Shown: in pieces, positions 1 to 6,539 of the stretch | How the letters are laid out: the number at the start of each line of letters is the position of its first letter | How positions within the stretch are numbered: position 1 is the stretch's first letter | DNA from: Actinomycetota bacterium | GTDB taxonomy: Bacteria > Actinomycetota > CADDZG01 > WHSQ01 | Direction: 5' to 3' | Length of the DNA stretch: 10,659 bases | Assembly: GCA_013695055.1 (NCBI GenBank) | Contig: JACDBF010000309.1 | Span: 1-10,659 of the forward strand | Made by a program: the position numbers and the translations under genes | Notes under the pieces: generated by a model | What the model was told of the DNA's origin: nothing | Seen by the model: only the letters and a program-made list of their open reading frames with translations | Database searches by the model: none

Positions 1-2
1 GT

Positions 3-368
3 CCGGCTGTGGCCGGCGTGCTCATGGCGGTCTCGATTCTGGGCGCAGCCTGCGCTGACGACGGCTCTAGCGGCGAGGCGACCGGGAGCGCCGGCTCCGG
101 CGCCACGGCCGTCGAGGTGGTGGCCACGGATTTCAGCTTCGATCAAGAGGCGATCACGCTCGCAGCCGGCGAGGAGGTCGAGGTGACACTGACCAACGAC
201 GGCTCGGCCCCGCACACCTTCACCTTCGAGGAGGCCGACGTTGTCGTCGAGGCCGCGGGGGGAGAGTCCGGCACGGCTTCGTTCACGGCCCCCTCTGAGC
301 CCGGATCGTTCGAGTTTCACTGCGACGTCCATCCCGATCAGATGAAGGGCACGGTCGAGGTGGAGTAA
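3..368 (+). CDS. Cupredoxin-domain (blue copper) lipoprotein, 5' end outside window
   Basis: This is probably an extracytoplasmic electron-transfer or copper-binding protein of the plastocyanin/cupredoxin fold. Counting from the GTG at position 9, a hydrophobic stretch ends in LGAAC (Cys15), which resembles a lipobox, and is followed by a Gly/Ser/Ala-rich spacer. The cupredoxin domain (about residues 34-119) carries a complete type 1 copper set: His69 in APHTF, then Cys105, His108 and Met112 in FHCDVHPDQM. The reading frame is open to the window edge, and the GTG at 9 would leave a signal peptide without a basic N-region, so the true start is probably upstream. A long hairpin follows the stop. 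The copper-site assignment is firm, but the redox partner cannot be told from this window. Confidence 0.85.
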   Translation, partial: PAVAGVLMAVSILGAACADDGSSGEATGSAGSGATAVEVVATDFSFDQEAITLAAGEEVEVTLTNDGSAPHTFTFEEADVVVEAAGGESGTASFTAPSEPGSFEFHCDVHPDQMKGTVEVE

Positions 369-410
369 CCGGGGCCGGGGGTTGGGCGCTCCGGCGCCTC
401 GAGGCCCCGG
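369..410 (+). terminator. Candidate hairpin terminator after the cupredoxin gene
   Basis: Directly after the TAA, CCGGGGCC (369-376) pairs with GGCCCCGG (403-410). Inside it a second stem, GGCGC (385-389) with GCGCC (394-398), closes a TCCG tetraloop. No T-tract follows, so this is at best a hairpin-only terminator of the kind often proposed for high-GC actinobacteria. It separates the cupredoxin gene from the maleylacetate reductase gene. Confidence 0.45.
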
Positions 411-485
411 CTTCCCGCTACCGATCGACAGGAGGAGAGCTCTTGCCGGCGCAGGCGACCCCAACGGACGGCGGAGGTGGAGACG

Positions 486-1544
486 TTGGTGCAACCATTC
501 ACTCATGAGACCTTGCCGGGCCGCGTCCTCTTCGGCGTCGGGCGCGTAGACGAGGTCCCCCTCGAGGCCGAGCGCTTGGGATCGAGGCGCATCTTGGTGA
601 TCACCACTCCCTCGCTGAAGAATGAGGCAGACGCCCTTCGACTGGCGCTGGGGGAACGAGCGGTGGCATCGTGGCCCGACGCCCGGCCCCATGTGTCGCG
701 GGCAGACGCGGACCGAGCGCGACAGACGGCTCGTGAGCACCAGGTCGACGGCCTGATCGCCCTCGGCGGAGGCTCTGCGATCGGTCTCGCCAAGGCGGTC
801 GCCGTCGACGACGGAGCACCAATGGTGGCGGTCCCCACCACCTACTCGGGCTCGGAGATGACGCCGATCTACGGGATCACCGAGGGACGCCGCAAGAAGA
901 CCGCTCGCGACGAGCGCGCCCTGCCCAAGACGGTTGTCTATGATCCATGTCTCACGACCGGCCTGCCGCCGGCTGTCACCGCCTCCACTGGCATGAACGC
1001 GCTCGCGCACTGCGTGGAGGCGCTCTACTCCGCGAGCCCGAGCCCCCTCTCGAAGCTTCAAGCCGTCGAGGGAGCGAGCGCTCTCGCCGGCGGACTCACG
1101 TCGGCCGTCCATGCCTCCGAGGACCTCGACGCCCGCTCCGAGGCACTCTACGGCGCTTATCTCGCCGGGGCGGTGCTGGCCGTAACGGGCATGGCGATCC
1201 ATCACCGCATCCGCCACGTCCTTGGAGGCACTTTCGGGTTGCCACACGGCCCTACCAACTCGGTGATCCTTCCCCACGTGGTCCGCTTCAACGCGCCCGC
1301 GGCGCCCGAGGCCATGAAGAGCATCGCCGACGCCCTCGATGTCCGGGATGCGGCTGGGGGCCTGTTCGATCTGGCCCGGGATCTCGGGGCTCCCGCCGGC
1401 CTCGCCGACCTGGACATGAGCGAGTCGGATCTTGAGGAGGCTGCCCATCTCGTCGCCGACGGCGACTATTACAATCCCCGCCCCGCCACCCAGAGCGACG
1501 TGCTCGGGCTCCTCGCCGCCGCCCACGTGGGCCGGAGGCCCTGA
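486..1544 (+). CDS. Maleylacetate reductase (iron-containing alcohol dehydrogenase superfamily)
   Basis: Maleylacetate reductases use NAD(P)H to reduce maleylacetate to 3-oxoadipate, feeding hydroxyquinol, resorcinol or chlorocatechol breakdown into central metabolism. With a TTG start at 486 the product has 352 residues, the usual family length. Visible motifs are the early LPGRVLFG, the dinucleotide-binding GGGS (94-97), PTTYSGSEMTPI (117-128), TGMNALAHCVEALY (168-181), HHRIRHVLGG (239-248), LPHG (252-255) and the C-terminal YYNPRP (328-333). NALAH in place of the DALTH-like motif of metal-dependent alcohol dehydrogenases fits maleylacetate reductases. GGAGG at 473-477 lies 8 bases before TTG 486 and 11 before GTG 489; GTG 477 sits inside this ribosome site and is unlikely. 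The hydrolase gene begins 15 bases downstream, suggesting an operon. No ring-cleavage dioxygenase is visible in the window. The family call is strong; the exact substrate is inferred. Confidence 0.88.
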   Translation: MVQPFTHETLPGRVLFGVGRVDEVPLEAERLGSRRILVITTPSLKNEADALRLALGERAVASWPDARPHVSRADADRARQTAREHQVDGLIALGGGSAIGLAKAVAVDDGAPMVAVPTTYSGSEMTPIYGITEGRRKKTARDERALPKTVVYDPCLTTGLPPAVTASTGMNALAHCVEALYSASPSPLSKLQAVEGASALAGGLTSAVHASEDLDARSEALYGAYLAGAVLAVTGMAIHHRIRHVLGGTFGLPHGPTNSVILPHVVRFNAPAAPEAMKSIADALDVRDAAGGLFDLARDLGAPAGLADLDMSESDLEEAAHLVADGDYYNPRPATQSDVLGLLAAAHVGRRP

Positions 1545-1559
1545 CCCGAAAGGAACTCG

Positions 1560-2195
1560 ATGCCCGATAAAGAGCTCGGCTTCATTCACCGCTACGAGCC
1601 GGGCTCGTCCGGCTCGAGACTCACCCTGCTTCTCCTTCACGGAACCGGCGCGGACGAGAACGACCTGCTGCCCTTGGGCCGGGCCCTGGCCCCCGAAGCC
1701 AACCTGCTGAGCCCGCGCGGCAAGGTCCTGGAGAACGGAGCCCCTCGATTCTTCAGACGCTTTGCCGAGGGAGTGCTCGACGTCGAGGACCTGAAGGCGC
1801 GCGCCCACGAGCTGGCCGCGTTCGTCGAGCGGGCCGCCGGCGCATATGAGCTGGACCCAGAGCGAGTGGTCGCCGCCGGCTACTCGAACGGAGCAAACAT
1901 TGCGGGAGGTTTGCTTCTCCTACACCCAAAGCTCTTGTGCGCGGCCGCGCTCTTTCGCCCGATGGTCCCGTTCGAGCCGGATGAGATGCCGGATCTCTCG
2001 GGTTTTCCGGTCTTCATCGCGGCCGGGCGTACCGATCCGATCGTCCCCCCGGAGGACGCCGAGAAGCTGGCCGTCATGCTCGAGGGCGCGGGAGCTGAGG
2101 TAGTCGCTCGCTGGCAGGAAGGCGGGCATGGCCTGGAGCCTGCCGAGATGGACGACGCAGCCAAATGGCTGCGAACCATCTCGCCGAGCGGGTGA
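1560..2195 (+). CDS. Alpha/beta hydrolase, MhqD-like carboxylesterase/phospholipase family
   Basis: This is a cytoplasmic serine hydrolase of 211 residues, a normal length for the phospholipase/carboxylesterase group that includes MhqD. The oxyanion-hole motif HGTG is at 27-30, the nucleophile elbow GYSNGA places Ser109, Asp159 lies in GRTDPIV and His190 in GGHG, giving a complete catalytic triad. There is no signal peptide. AAAGGA ends 5 bases before the ATG. Close relatives are linked to quinone and hydroquinone resistance in Firmicutes, and the adjacent maleylacetate reductase makes a role in aromatic or quinone turnover a reasonable inference, though the substrate is unknown. The last codons and the TGA lie inside a 49-bp palindromic repeat shared with the convergent phosphodiesterase gene. 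Confidence 0.85.
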   Translation: MPDKELGFIHRYEPGSSGSRLTLLLLHGTGADENDLLPLGRALAPEANLLSPRGKVLENGAPRFFRRFAEGVLDVEDLKARAHELAAFVERAAGAYELDPERVVAAGYSNGANIAGGLLLLHPKLLCAAALFRPMVPFEPDEMPDLSGFPVFIAAGRTDPIVPPEDAEKLAVMLEGAGAEVVARWQEGGHGLEPAEMDDAAKWLRTISPSG

Positions 2196-2231
2196 CAGAT
2201 GTCGCATAGCGCCACTCACCACCCACTCGGC
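2183..2231 (-). repeat. 49-bp palindromic element, copy 1
   Basis: The ends form an inverted repeat, GCCGAGCGGG (2183-2192) against CCCACTCGGC (2222-2231), with a smaller dyad in the middle. Read on the minus strand it matches copy 2 (4441-4489, plus strand) at 41 of 49 positions with no gaps, and similarity stops sharply at both ends. The one outer-stem irregularity is a C-A mismatch in plus-strand RNA but a G-U pair in minus-strand RNA. The element contains the TGA of the hydrolase gene and the TGA of the convergent phosphodiesterase gene, so both proteins end in a PSG motif encoded by it. It may serve as a bidirectional terminator. Confidence 0.8.
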
Positions 2232-3040
2232 GTTGGGGTTGGGGTTGGGGCGCCGACGCGCGTGGATCGCACGAGAGCATCCAGCACATCGGGGCAGTCG
2301 GTGATCATTCCGTCAACTCCGAGGGCAATCAGCCGCCGCATGACGGACGCGTCGTTCACCGTGTAGGGATAAACGTGCAGCCCGGCCGCGTGTGCCTCGT
2401 GCACCACGCTCTCGTCGACCGATCGGTGGTGCGGCCCGACCGCGTGCGCGTAGGCACATATGTCCTCGAGAAGCAGCACGATCTCGGAAGCAGTCGCAGT
2501 CTCGACGACGAGCTGCATGAGAGTTAGCTCCGGAGCCATGGCGCGCAGCTTTTGAAGACTGGCGGCATCGGAGGACAGGATCAGGGTTCGGCCCCGCGAA
2601 CGTGCCGGCGCCAACAGACCGTAGGCCCCCAGCAGGCGGATCAGCTCGTCCTCGATCCCCGGAGACGCCTCGGGGTTCTTGAGCTCGATGCACAGGCGAG
2701 CGCAATGCCGGTACCTCGCGAGGACGCTTTCGAGTGAAAGGATCCTGAGCCCCGCGTACTCCTCTCTCCGGTAGCGCGTGAAGGCCTCGTTGAACCAGCT
2801 GCCGAACTCGAGGTGGCTGAGCTCATCGAAGGTTCTCGAGCGGATCAGGCCGGTGGATACCTCTGCCGGCCCGCGCGCAGTGCGGTCGAGCGTCGGGTCG
2901 TGGACGACCACGAGGACGCCGTCACGACTCATGTGGACATCGAGCTCGAGATAATGCGCGCCCAGAGAGAGGGCGAGATCGAAGGCTGCGAGCGTGTTCT
3001 CGGGAGCGTATGCGGACGCGCCCCGATGCCCGATGTTCAC
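2216..3040 (-). CDS. Glycerophosphodiester phosphodiesterase (GDPD family)
   Basis: GDPD enzymes hydrolyse glycerophosphodiesters to glycerol-3-phosphate and an alcohol on a TIM-barrel fold. The GTG at 3040 gives 274 residues beginning MNIGHRG, the normal family N-terminus. Motifs are HRG (5-7), PENT (13-16), LELDV with Glu32 and Asp34, VVHDPTLDRT with the second catalytic His47, IELKNP with Glu119, YTVND (226-230) and GVDGMITDCPD (241-251), so the active site looks complete. No signal peptide is seen, so it is probably cytoplasmic. An open frame continues upstream to 3190, but it would overlap the end of the glycosyltransferase gene and add a low-quality Arg/Gly-rich leader, so it was rejected. 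The gene starts 41 bases after the glycosyltransferase stop, which suggests co-transcription. The protein ends in an odd PTPTPTPSGW tail encoded by a G-run repeat and the 49-bp element. Confidence 0.9.
   Translation of the reverse strand: MNIGHRGASAYAPENTLAAFDLALSLGAHYLELDVHMSRDGVLVVVHDPTLDRTARGPAEVSTGLIRSRTFDELSHLEFGSWFNEAFTRYRREEYAGLRILSLESVLARYRHCARLCIELKNPEASPGIEDELIRLLGAYGLLAPARSRGRTLILSSDAASLQKLRAMAPELTLMQLVVETATASEIVLLLEDICAYAHAVGPHHRSVDESVVHEAHAAGLHVYPYTVNDASVMRRLIALGVDGMITDCPDVLDALVRSTRVGAPTPTPTPSGW
2235..2250 (+). repeat. G-rich tandem repeat with G-quadruplex potential
   Basis: Three G4 runs are separated by TT (2235-2238, 2241-2244, 2247-2250), and GGCG/CGCC arms flank the run (2229-2232 and 2251-2254). 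On the minus strand it encodes the PTPTPTP tail of the phosphodiesterase. Three runs are one short of a canonical intramolecular quadruplex, unless the G pair at 2229-2230 contributes to a weaker form. Confidence 0.6.
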
Positions 3041-3081
3041 GAGCTCTCGCGTTGCTATGGCGGAGCCAGAACCTGGTTGCG

Positions 3082-4341
3082 TCAAAGGGTGGCGGGCACG
3101 CTCTGCACCCGCTCGCCTCGAGCGAAGGCCGCCCGACGACCGAGAGCGTCCTGGTAGACCTCTAAGACCTCCGACGCCATGACATCCCAAGAGCGTCCTG
3201 CCACGGTGCGCCGAGCGCTCGCGGCCAGACGTCTCGTCAGGGATTCGTCGCCGAGCAACCGGTCGATACAGGCGGCCAAGGCCCGCGGATCACCCGGAGG
3301 AAACAGGAGGCCGTTGTGCCCGTCGGCGACCAGCGTTGGTATGCCCCCCGTGTTGCTTGCGACTATCGGGACGCCTGCTTGCATCGCCTCGATCAGGACA
3401 CTGCCGAGCTCTTCGCAAACCGACGGAAGCACGAGCACGTCGGCGTGAGACAACACCGCGGGCACCCACTCGTGGGGAAGGAAGCCTTGGAGATGCACCC
3501 GGCCTCCAAGCCCCAGCCGGTCGATCATTCGCTCGAGGTGGCCCCGCTCCGGCCCATCGCCAACCAGCGCGACCTGAGCCCCGGGGACCCGTACGTGCCG
3601 CAGGGCTTCGAGAAGAGTGCCGACCCCCTTCTCCTTCGCCAGCCGGCCCACGAAGACGATGCGGGGCCCGCGAATGTCTGGGAAGGGATCGTCGAAATGG
3701 CCGTCGAACAACTCAGGGTCGACTCCGGGCCGGATCACGCGGATGCGATCGCGCTCGACTCCGTCCGCCTGAAGGCTCCGGGCCAGACGCTCCGTGAGCG
3801 TGATGACTCCGTCGGCGGCTCGTACGCCGCGCACCTCGATCGGCGATCCGAGAAGCTTGAGAGCCGTCGTGCGAGCATCGCTCGCCGCGAACGTATGGCG
3901 CAAGCTGCAATGGACCGTCACCACCAGCGGCAGCCCATGCATGCGGGCGGCGGTCGCGGCGACGGGCAGGGTGGCTAGATCCTCACCGATGTGACAGTGC
4001 ACGAGGTCTGATCCGGCCGCGAGCCCGGGCGCGTGCAGCGCCGCCAGCGCGCCGTAGAGCTGGCGAAGCCTTCGGATGGGCGCGCCGATCCGCACGACCT
4101 CTGCCCGGGCGCCGACAAGCTCCCGGCCCGGCGCGCCCGGGGGCCGGGTGGTGAGCACGGTCTGGGCGATGTTCCGACGATCGAGGGCCTTGGTCAGCTC
4201 GGCCGTGTGGTTCTGCATACCGCCTACCGGATCGAAGCGGCGGCCCCTTCCCTCTAGGACTCCTGCCGGAGGCATGAACACGGAGGTGAGGCGAAGCACG
4301 CGCAGGGGGTGAGAGGACTCACGGACCCGCGTCACGCTCAT
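3082..4341 (-). CDS. GT4-family glycosyltransferase
   Basis: This is a 419-residue retaining glycosyltransferase of the GT-B fold, cytoplasmic or membrane-associated, with no transmembrane helix. The N-terminal domain has the acceptor-side glycine motif GGMQNH (40-45) and LVHCHIGEDLA. The C-terminal domain shows VGRLAKEKG (231-239) and the EX7E motif with Glu310 and Glu318 in the CEELGSVLIEAMQAGVP stretch, which contacts the nucleotide-sugar donor. The closest-looking relatives are actinobacterial GT4 enzymes for phosphatidylinositol mannosides or mycothiol, but donor and acceptor cannot be assigned. The ATG at 4341 is used; no good Shine-Dalgarno sequence precedes it, so a leaderless or slightly later start is possible. 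It is followed by the phosphodiesterase gene in the same direction, so a joint role in glycolipid or cell-envelope turnover is an inference. Confidence 0.88.
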   Translation of the reverse strand: MSVTRVRESSHPLRVLRLTSVFMPPAGVLEGRGRRFDPVGGMQNHTAELTKALDRRNIAQTVLTTRPPGAPGRELVGARAEVVRIGAPIRRLRQLYGALAALHAPGLAAGSDLVHCHIGEDLATLPVAATAARMHGLPLVVTVHCSLRHTFAASDARTTALKLLGSPIEVRGVRAADGVITLTERLARSLQADGVERDRIRVIRPGVDPELFDGHFDDPFPDIRGPRIVFVGRLAKEKGVGTLLEALRHVRVPGAQVALVGDGPERGHLERMIDRLGLGGRVHLQGFLPHEWVPAVLSHADVLVLPSVCEELGSVLIEAMQAGVPIVASNTGGIPTLVADGHNGLLFPPGDPRALAACIDRLLGDESLTRRLAASARRTVAGRSWDVMASEVLEVYQDALGRRAAFARGERVQSVPATL

Positions 4342-4440
4342 GGGCTCAAGCTATGCAATCAAGGTGAACGCGAAATTACTGGGCCGCAAACGGCGGAAGA
4401 GATCGGTGTGAATTTGCGAGTCCAGCCCCGGCCGGGGTTC
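4342..4440. other. AT-richer spacer upstream of the glycosyltransferase gene
   Basis: This non-coding spacer should hold the promoter of the minus-strand glycosyltransferase/phosphodiesterase pair. A perfect 12-bp palindrome, CCCCGGCCGGGG, lies at 4426-4437, three bases from the 49-bp element. On the minus strand TTGCGG and TAATTT are weakly promoter-like, but their spacing is too short for a confident promoter call. Confidence 0.35.
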
Positions 4441-4489
4441 GCCGAGTGGGCCGTGAATGGCGGTATGCGCCACCTGACACCCACTCGGC
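4441..4489 (+). repeat. 49-bp palindromic element, copy 2
   Basis: The ends are a perfect 10-bp inverted repeat, GCCGAGTGGG (4441-4450) and CCCACTCGGC (4480-4489), around a second dyad, TGGCG (4459-4463) with CGCCA (4468-4472). It matches the minus strand of copy 1 at 41 of 49 positions, so the two copies bracket the glycosyltransferase/phosphodiesterase pair in inverted orientation. It lies just past the terminator of the RTX protein gene, in non-coding DNA. Confidence 0.8.
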
Positions 4490-4508
4490 CCGGGGAGGGC
4501 GAAAGAGA

Positions 4509-4541
4509 ACGGGAGCCGGTTCGTGGTGAACCGGCTCCCGT
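4509..4541 (-). terminator. Strong intrinsic terminator of the RTX protein gene
   Basis: A perfect 14-bp stem, ACGGGAGCCGGTTC (4509-4522) against GAACCGGCTCCCGT (4528-4541), encloses a 5-base loop. On the minus strand it lies 37 bases past the stop of the RTX protein gene and is followed by the T-rich TTCTCTTTC. This is the clearest rho-independent terminator in the window. A smaller palindrome, GGAAGCTTCC (4542-4551), sits beside it. Confidence 0.85.
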
Positions 4542-4578
4542 GGAAGCTTCCTTCTAACCCCTCAGCGGGGCAGGATGC

Positions 4579-6357
4579 TTATCCCTCGCAGCGCACGATT
4601 ATGTCCCGACCGGGGCCGCCCTGACAGGTGTCCCTGCCCTTGCCACCGTCGAGCTGGTCGGCGCCTGCGCCGCCTCTCAGAGAGTCGCCGCCGGGGCCGC
4701 CCTTGAGGACGTCTTGGCCATCGCCACCCTGCAGGCTGTCGGCGCCGTCCTTACCCCGAAGGGTGTCGATGCCGGCGTTGCCCTTGACGTTGTCCCTGCC
4801 GCCGCCTCCAGCAGCAACGTCGTTGCCGTCGCCACCTTCCAGCGTGTCGGCGCCGAGCCCGCCGGTGAGGGTGTCCTTACCTCCGCCACCCTCGAGGCTG
4901 TCGCCACCCTCGCGGCCGGCGATGTCGTCGGCGCCCTTGCTGGCGAGCACTTGGTCGTCACCGGCTCCGGCGTCGACCGTGTCGTTGCCAGCGAACGGGC
5001 AGATGATGTCATCGCCGTCGGTGCCGACGATCACGTCGTCGTTAGGCGACCCCGCGATGATGGATCCGCTGCCGTCGGCCTTGGGCTGCGTCTCGCCGAA
5101 GTTCAGGCCGGCGCATGCGCCGGTGTTGATGTCCTTGATCTCCCACGTCTTGGTGACGTCGTCGGTGCAGGTACCCGCCGGGTCCCCTGTGTTCGGGTCG
5201 TCGGCGAGCAGCTCGCAGTCGGTTCCGGCTGCGGTGAGCGAGCCCGTGATGGTTTGGTCTCCGGTCTCGTTCGCCTGAGTGGTCGTCTCGGCTGTGGCCT
5301 CACCGTTCTCGTCGCTGACATCAGCCGACGTGGAGGTGCCGTTGGTGAAGTGGCCGACGCCGGTCTCGTCGAAGGTAACCGCTGCGCCCTCGACTGCGTT
5401 GCCGTTCACGTCCGTGACCGTGCAGGTCACCGTGTGGACGCTGGCCGGCGGGTTGCTGGCCGTCTCGGGCCCACAGTCGATCGTGCGAGCAAGGCCCACG
5501 AAGGTCTTCGTGACTCGGTCCTTAGGCTCAAATGGGTCCGGCCCCATCGGCGTGCATTGCGGCGCGCCTGCGGGGCAAGTTTGGTCCACGAAAGCCACGA
5601 TGGTGTCCGTGCCGGCTCCGCCCGTGTTGGCCAAAGTCAGGTCGCACATACCGTCGTTGTCCGTGACGCAGGTACCGGTCGTGCCGTCATCCGGGCCGCT
5701 GGTCACCTCGTAACGGACGGTCACGCCGGCGAGCGTCACCGCGTTGTCCGTCGTCACGGTGCAGGTGATTATGTGAGTGGCCTCTCCGGGGAGCTGGTTG
5801 GAAGCGTCCTCGGGCTTACAGTTGACCGAGGTGGCCGCATCGTCGCCTCCGGCGACCCACGTCTTGGTCGACGTGTCCGTGAAGGTGGTGGTGCCCGCAG
5901 TGGCCGACGCCGTGACGGTCATGGTTCCTGCCTCGTCGGACAGCACGCCGAAGGTGCACGATCCCGTCGCACCGGTGGTACATGCGCCCGTGATCGATGC
6001 TGCATTCTCCGTAGCGGCGTCGTCGTCGGTGTCCGTGTCGCCGCCCGCGTCCGTGCCGGGTCCTACGCCATCGGGGTCACAGAACGAGATATCGAGATCT
6101 GCGGCCGTATCCGCATCCGACTGTGTGGCCCCTAGGGCGACAACTTCGCCTCCGAGGACATCTGTGGCGCCTTCCGTAACCGTCGCCGTGAACGCATTAC
6201 ATGTTCCCGTCGCAGCCGTATCGGCAGGCGGCGTCAGCGTTACGCCCGTTGCCACCGCGAGAGCGGTTCCCGCTAGGGGAATCGCCAGCGCTGCGATGAT
6301 CATCACTGCCGAGAACAGGGCCAGCGACTTCTTGCTCTTATTTCGAACTAATGCCAA
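4579..6357 (-). CDS. Secreted Ig-like repeat protein with C-terminal RTX calcium-binding domain
   Basis: The 592-residue product starts with a Sec signal peptide: basic RNKSKK, a hydrophobic core at about 11-30, and probable cleavage after TALA (34). Residues 35-406 hold three related Ig-like (invasin/Big-type) repeats, each ending in a TKTW or TKTF motif at about 164, 283 and 403. The second and third begin with an NC or DC motif and contain a TCTVT strand. A linker leads to about fifteen GGxGxD nonapeptides (436-585), which bind calcium as a parallel beta-roll, and the protein ends RDIIVRCEG. The TTG start at 6357 is supported by a strong AGGAGGTG (6362-6369). An adhesive or structural cell-surface role is likely. 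RTX proteins classically leave by type I secretion, but this one has a Sec signal, as expected in a monoderm. It lies downstream of a membrane-tethered sigma factor gene on the same strand. Confidence 0.88.
   Translation of the reverse strand: MALVRNKSKKSLALFSAVMIIAALAIPLAGTALAVATGVTLTPPADTAATGTCNAFTATVTEGATDVLGGEVVALGATQSDADTAADLDISFCDPDGVGPGTDAGGDTDTDDDAATENAASITGACTTGATGSCTFGVLSDEAGTMTVTASATAGTTTFTDTSTKTWVAGGDDAATSVNCKPEDASNQLPGEATHIITCTVTTDNAVTLAGVTVRYEVTSGPDDGTTGTCVTDNDGMCDLTLANTGGAGTDTIVAFVDQTCPAGAPQCTPMGPDPFEPKDRVTKTFVGLARTIDCGPETASNPPASVHTVTCTVTDVNGNAVEGAAVTFDETGVGHFTNGTSTSADVSDENGEATAETTTQANETGDQTITGSLTAAGTDCELLADDPNTGDPAGTCTDDVTKTWEIKDINTGACAGLNFGETQPKADGSGSIIAGSPNDDVIVGTDGDDIICPFAGNDTVDAGAGDDQVLASKGADDIAGREGGDSLEGGGGKDTLTGGLGADTLEGGDGNDVAAGGGGRDNVKGNAGIDTLRGKDGADSLQGGDGQDVLKGGPGGDSLRGGAGADQLDGGKGRDTCQGGPGRDIIVRCEG
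4582..5052 (-). repeat. RTX nonapeptide-coding repeat block
   Basis: This is degenerate 27-base periodicity encoding GGxGxDxLx units (residues 436-592 of the secreted protein). It is protein-level repetition; the bases have diverged between units. The opposite strand is open here and reads as a Pro/Ser-rich artefact. Confidence 0.85.
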
Positions 6358-6361
6358 TACC

Positions 6362-6369
6362 CACCTCCT
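6362..6369 (-). promoter_or_regulatory. Ribosome binding site fixing a TTG start
   Basis: AGGAGGTG on the minus strand, with 6 bases between AGGAGG and TTG 6357, is a near-perfect Shine-Dalgarno sequence. It decides the non-canonical start of the RTX protein gene. Confidence 0.85.
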
Positions 6370-6539
6370 GTTGTGGACGGTCTTGCCTTATCCGCACTGC
6401 CCACCTTGGGCAGCCTTGCTTCCCTAAGCGTCAACGACCAATCCTGAAAGAGAGTTGTTCGCCTAAGCTGGATTTCGCCGAAATTTGGCAGATCGGGCCT
6501 TTTTTAGCCTATCCGCCCAAACCGGTTCTTCCAGTCATT
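6370..6539 (-). promoter_or_regulatory. Hairpin-rich leader between the sigma factor gene and the RTX protein gene
   Basis: This non-coding spacer is AT-richer than its surroundings. In minus-strand RNA it can form at least three hairpins. The first, 6517-6487, has a 7-bp stem (GGCGGAU with AUCUGCC, one G-U) and a 4-bp stem around a loop of six A. The second is a 13-base dyad, ATTTCG-G-CGAAAT (6472-6484). The third has CTGCCCA/TGGGCAG arms (6397-6413). The first hairpin is not followed by a U-tract, so it is not a standard terminator. No known riboswitch consensus was recognised. The promoter of the RTX protein gene, possibly a target of the sigma factor, should lie here. Confidence 0.45.

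Noticed and set aside
3041..3190. N-terminal extension of the phosphodiesterase by 50 codons
   Set aside because: It overlaps the glycosyltransferase 3' end and adds an Arg/Gly-rich leader before the normal family start MNIGHRG.
2183..4489. Insertion sequence or transposon bounded by the 49-bp repeats
   Set aside because: No transposase is encoded between them and no target-site duplication is seen, so only the repeat element itself is annotated.
4582..5052. Tandem array that could suggest a CRISPR or satellite repeat
   Set aside because: The periodicity is 27 bases in frame and encodes RTX nonapeptides; the units vary in sequence and there are no spacers.
4714..6135. A 473-codon plus-strand open frame rich in Val, Ala, Gly and Arg
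   Set aside because: It mirrors the Ig/RTX gene, which has a signal peptide, a strong ribosome site and clear repeats. The antisense frame has none of these.
6370..6539. Cyclic di-GMP or cyclic di-AMP riboswitch in the RTX protein gene leader
   Set aside because: The conserved cores of these classes as I remember them are not present. Only generic hairpins can be supported.
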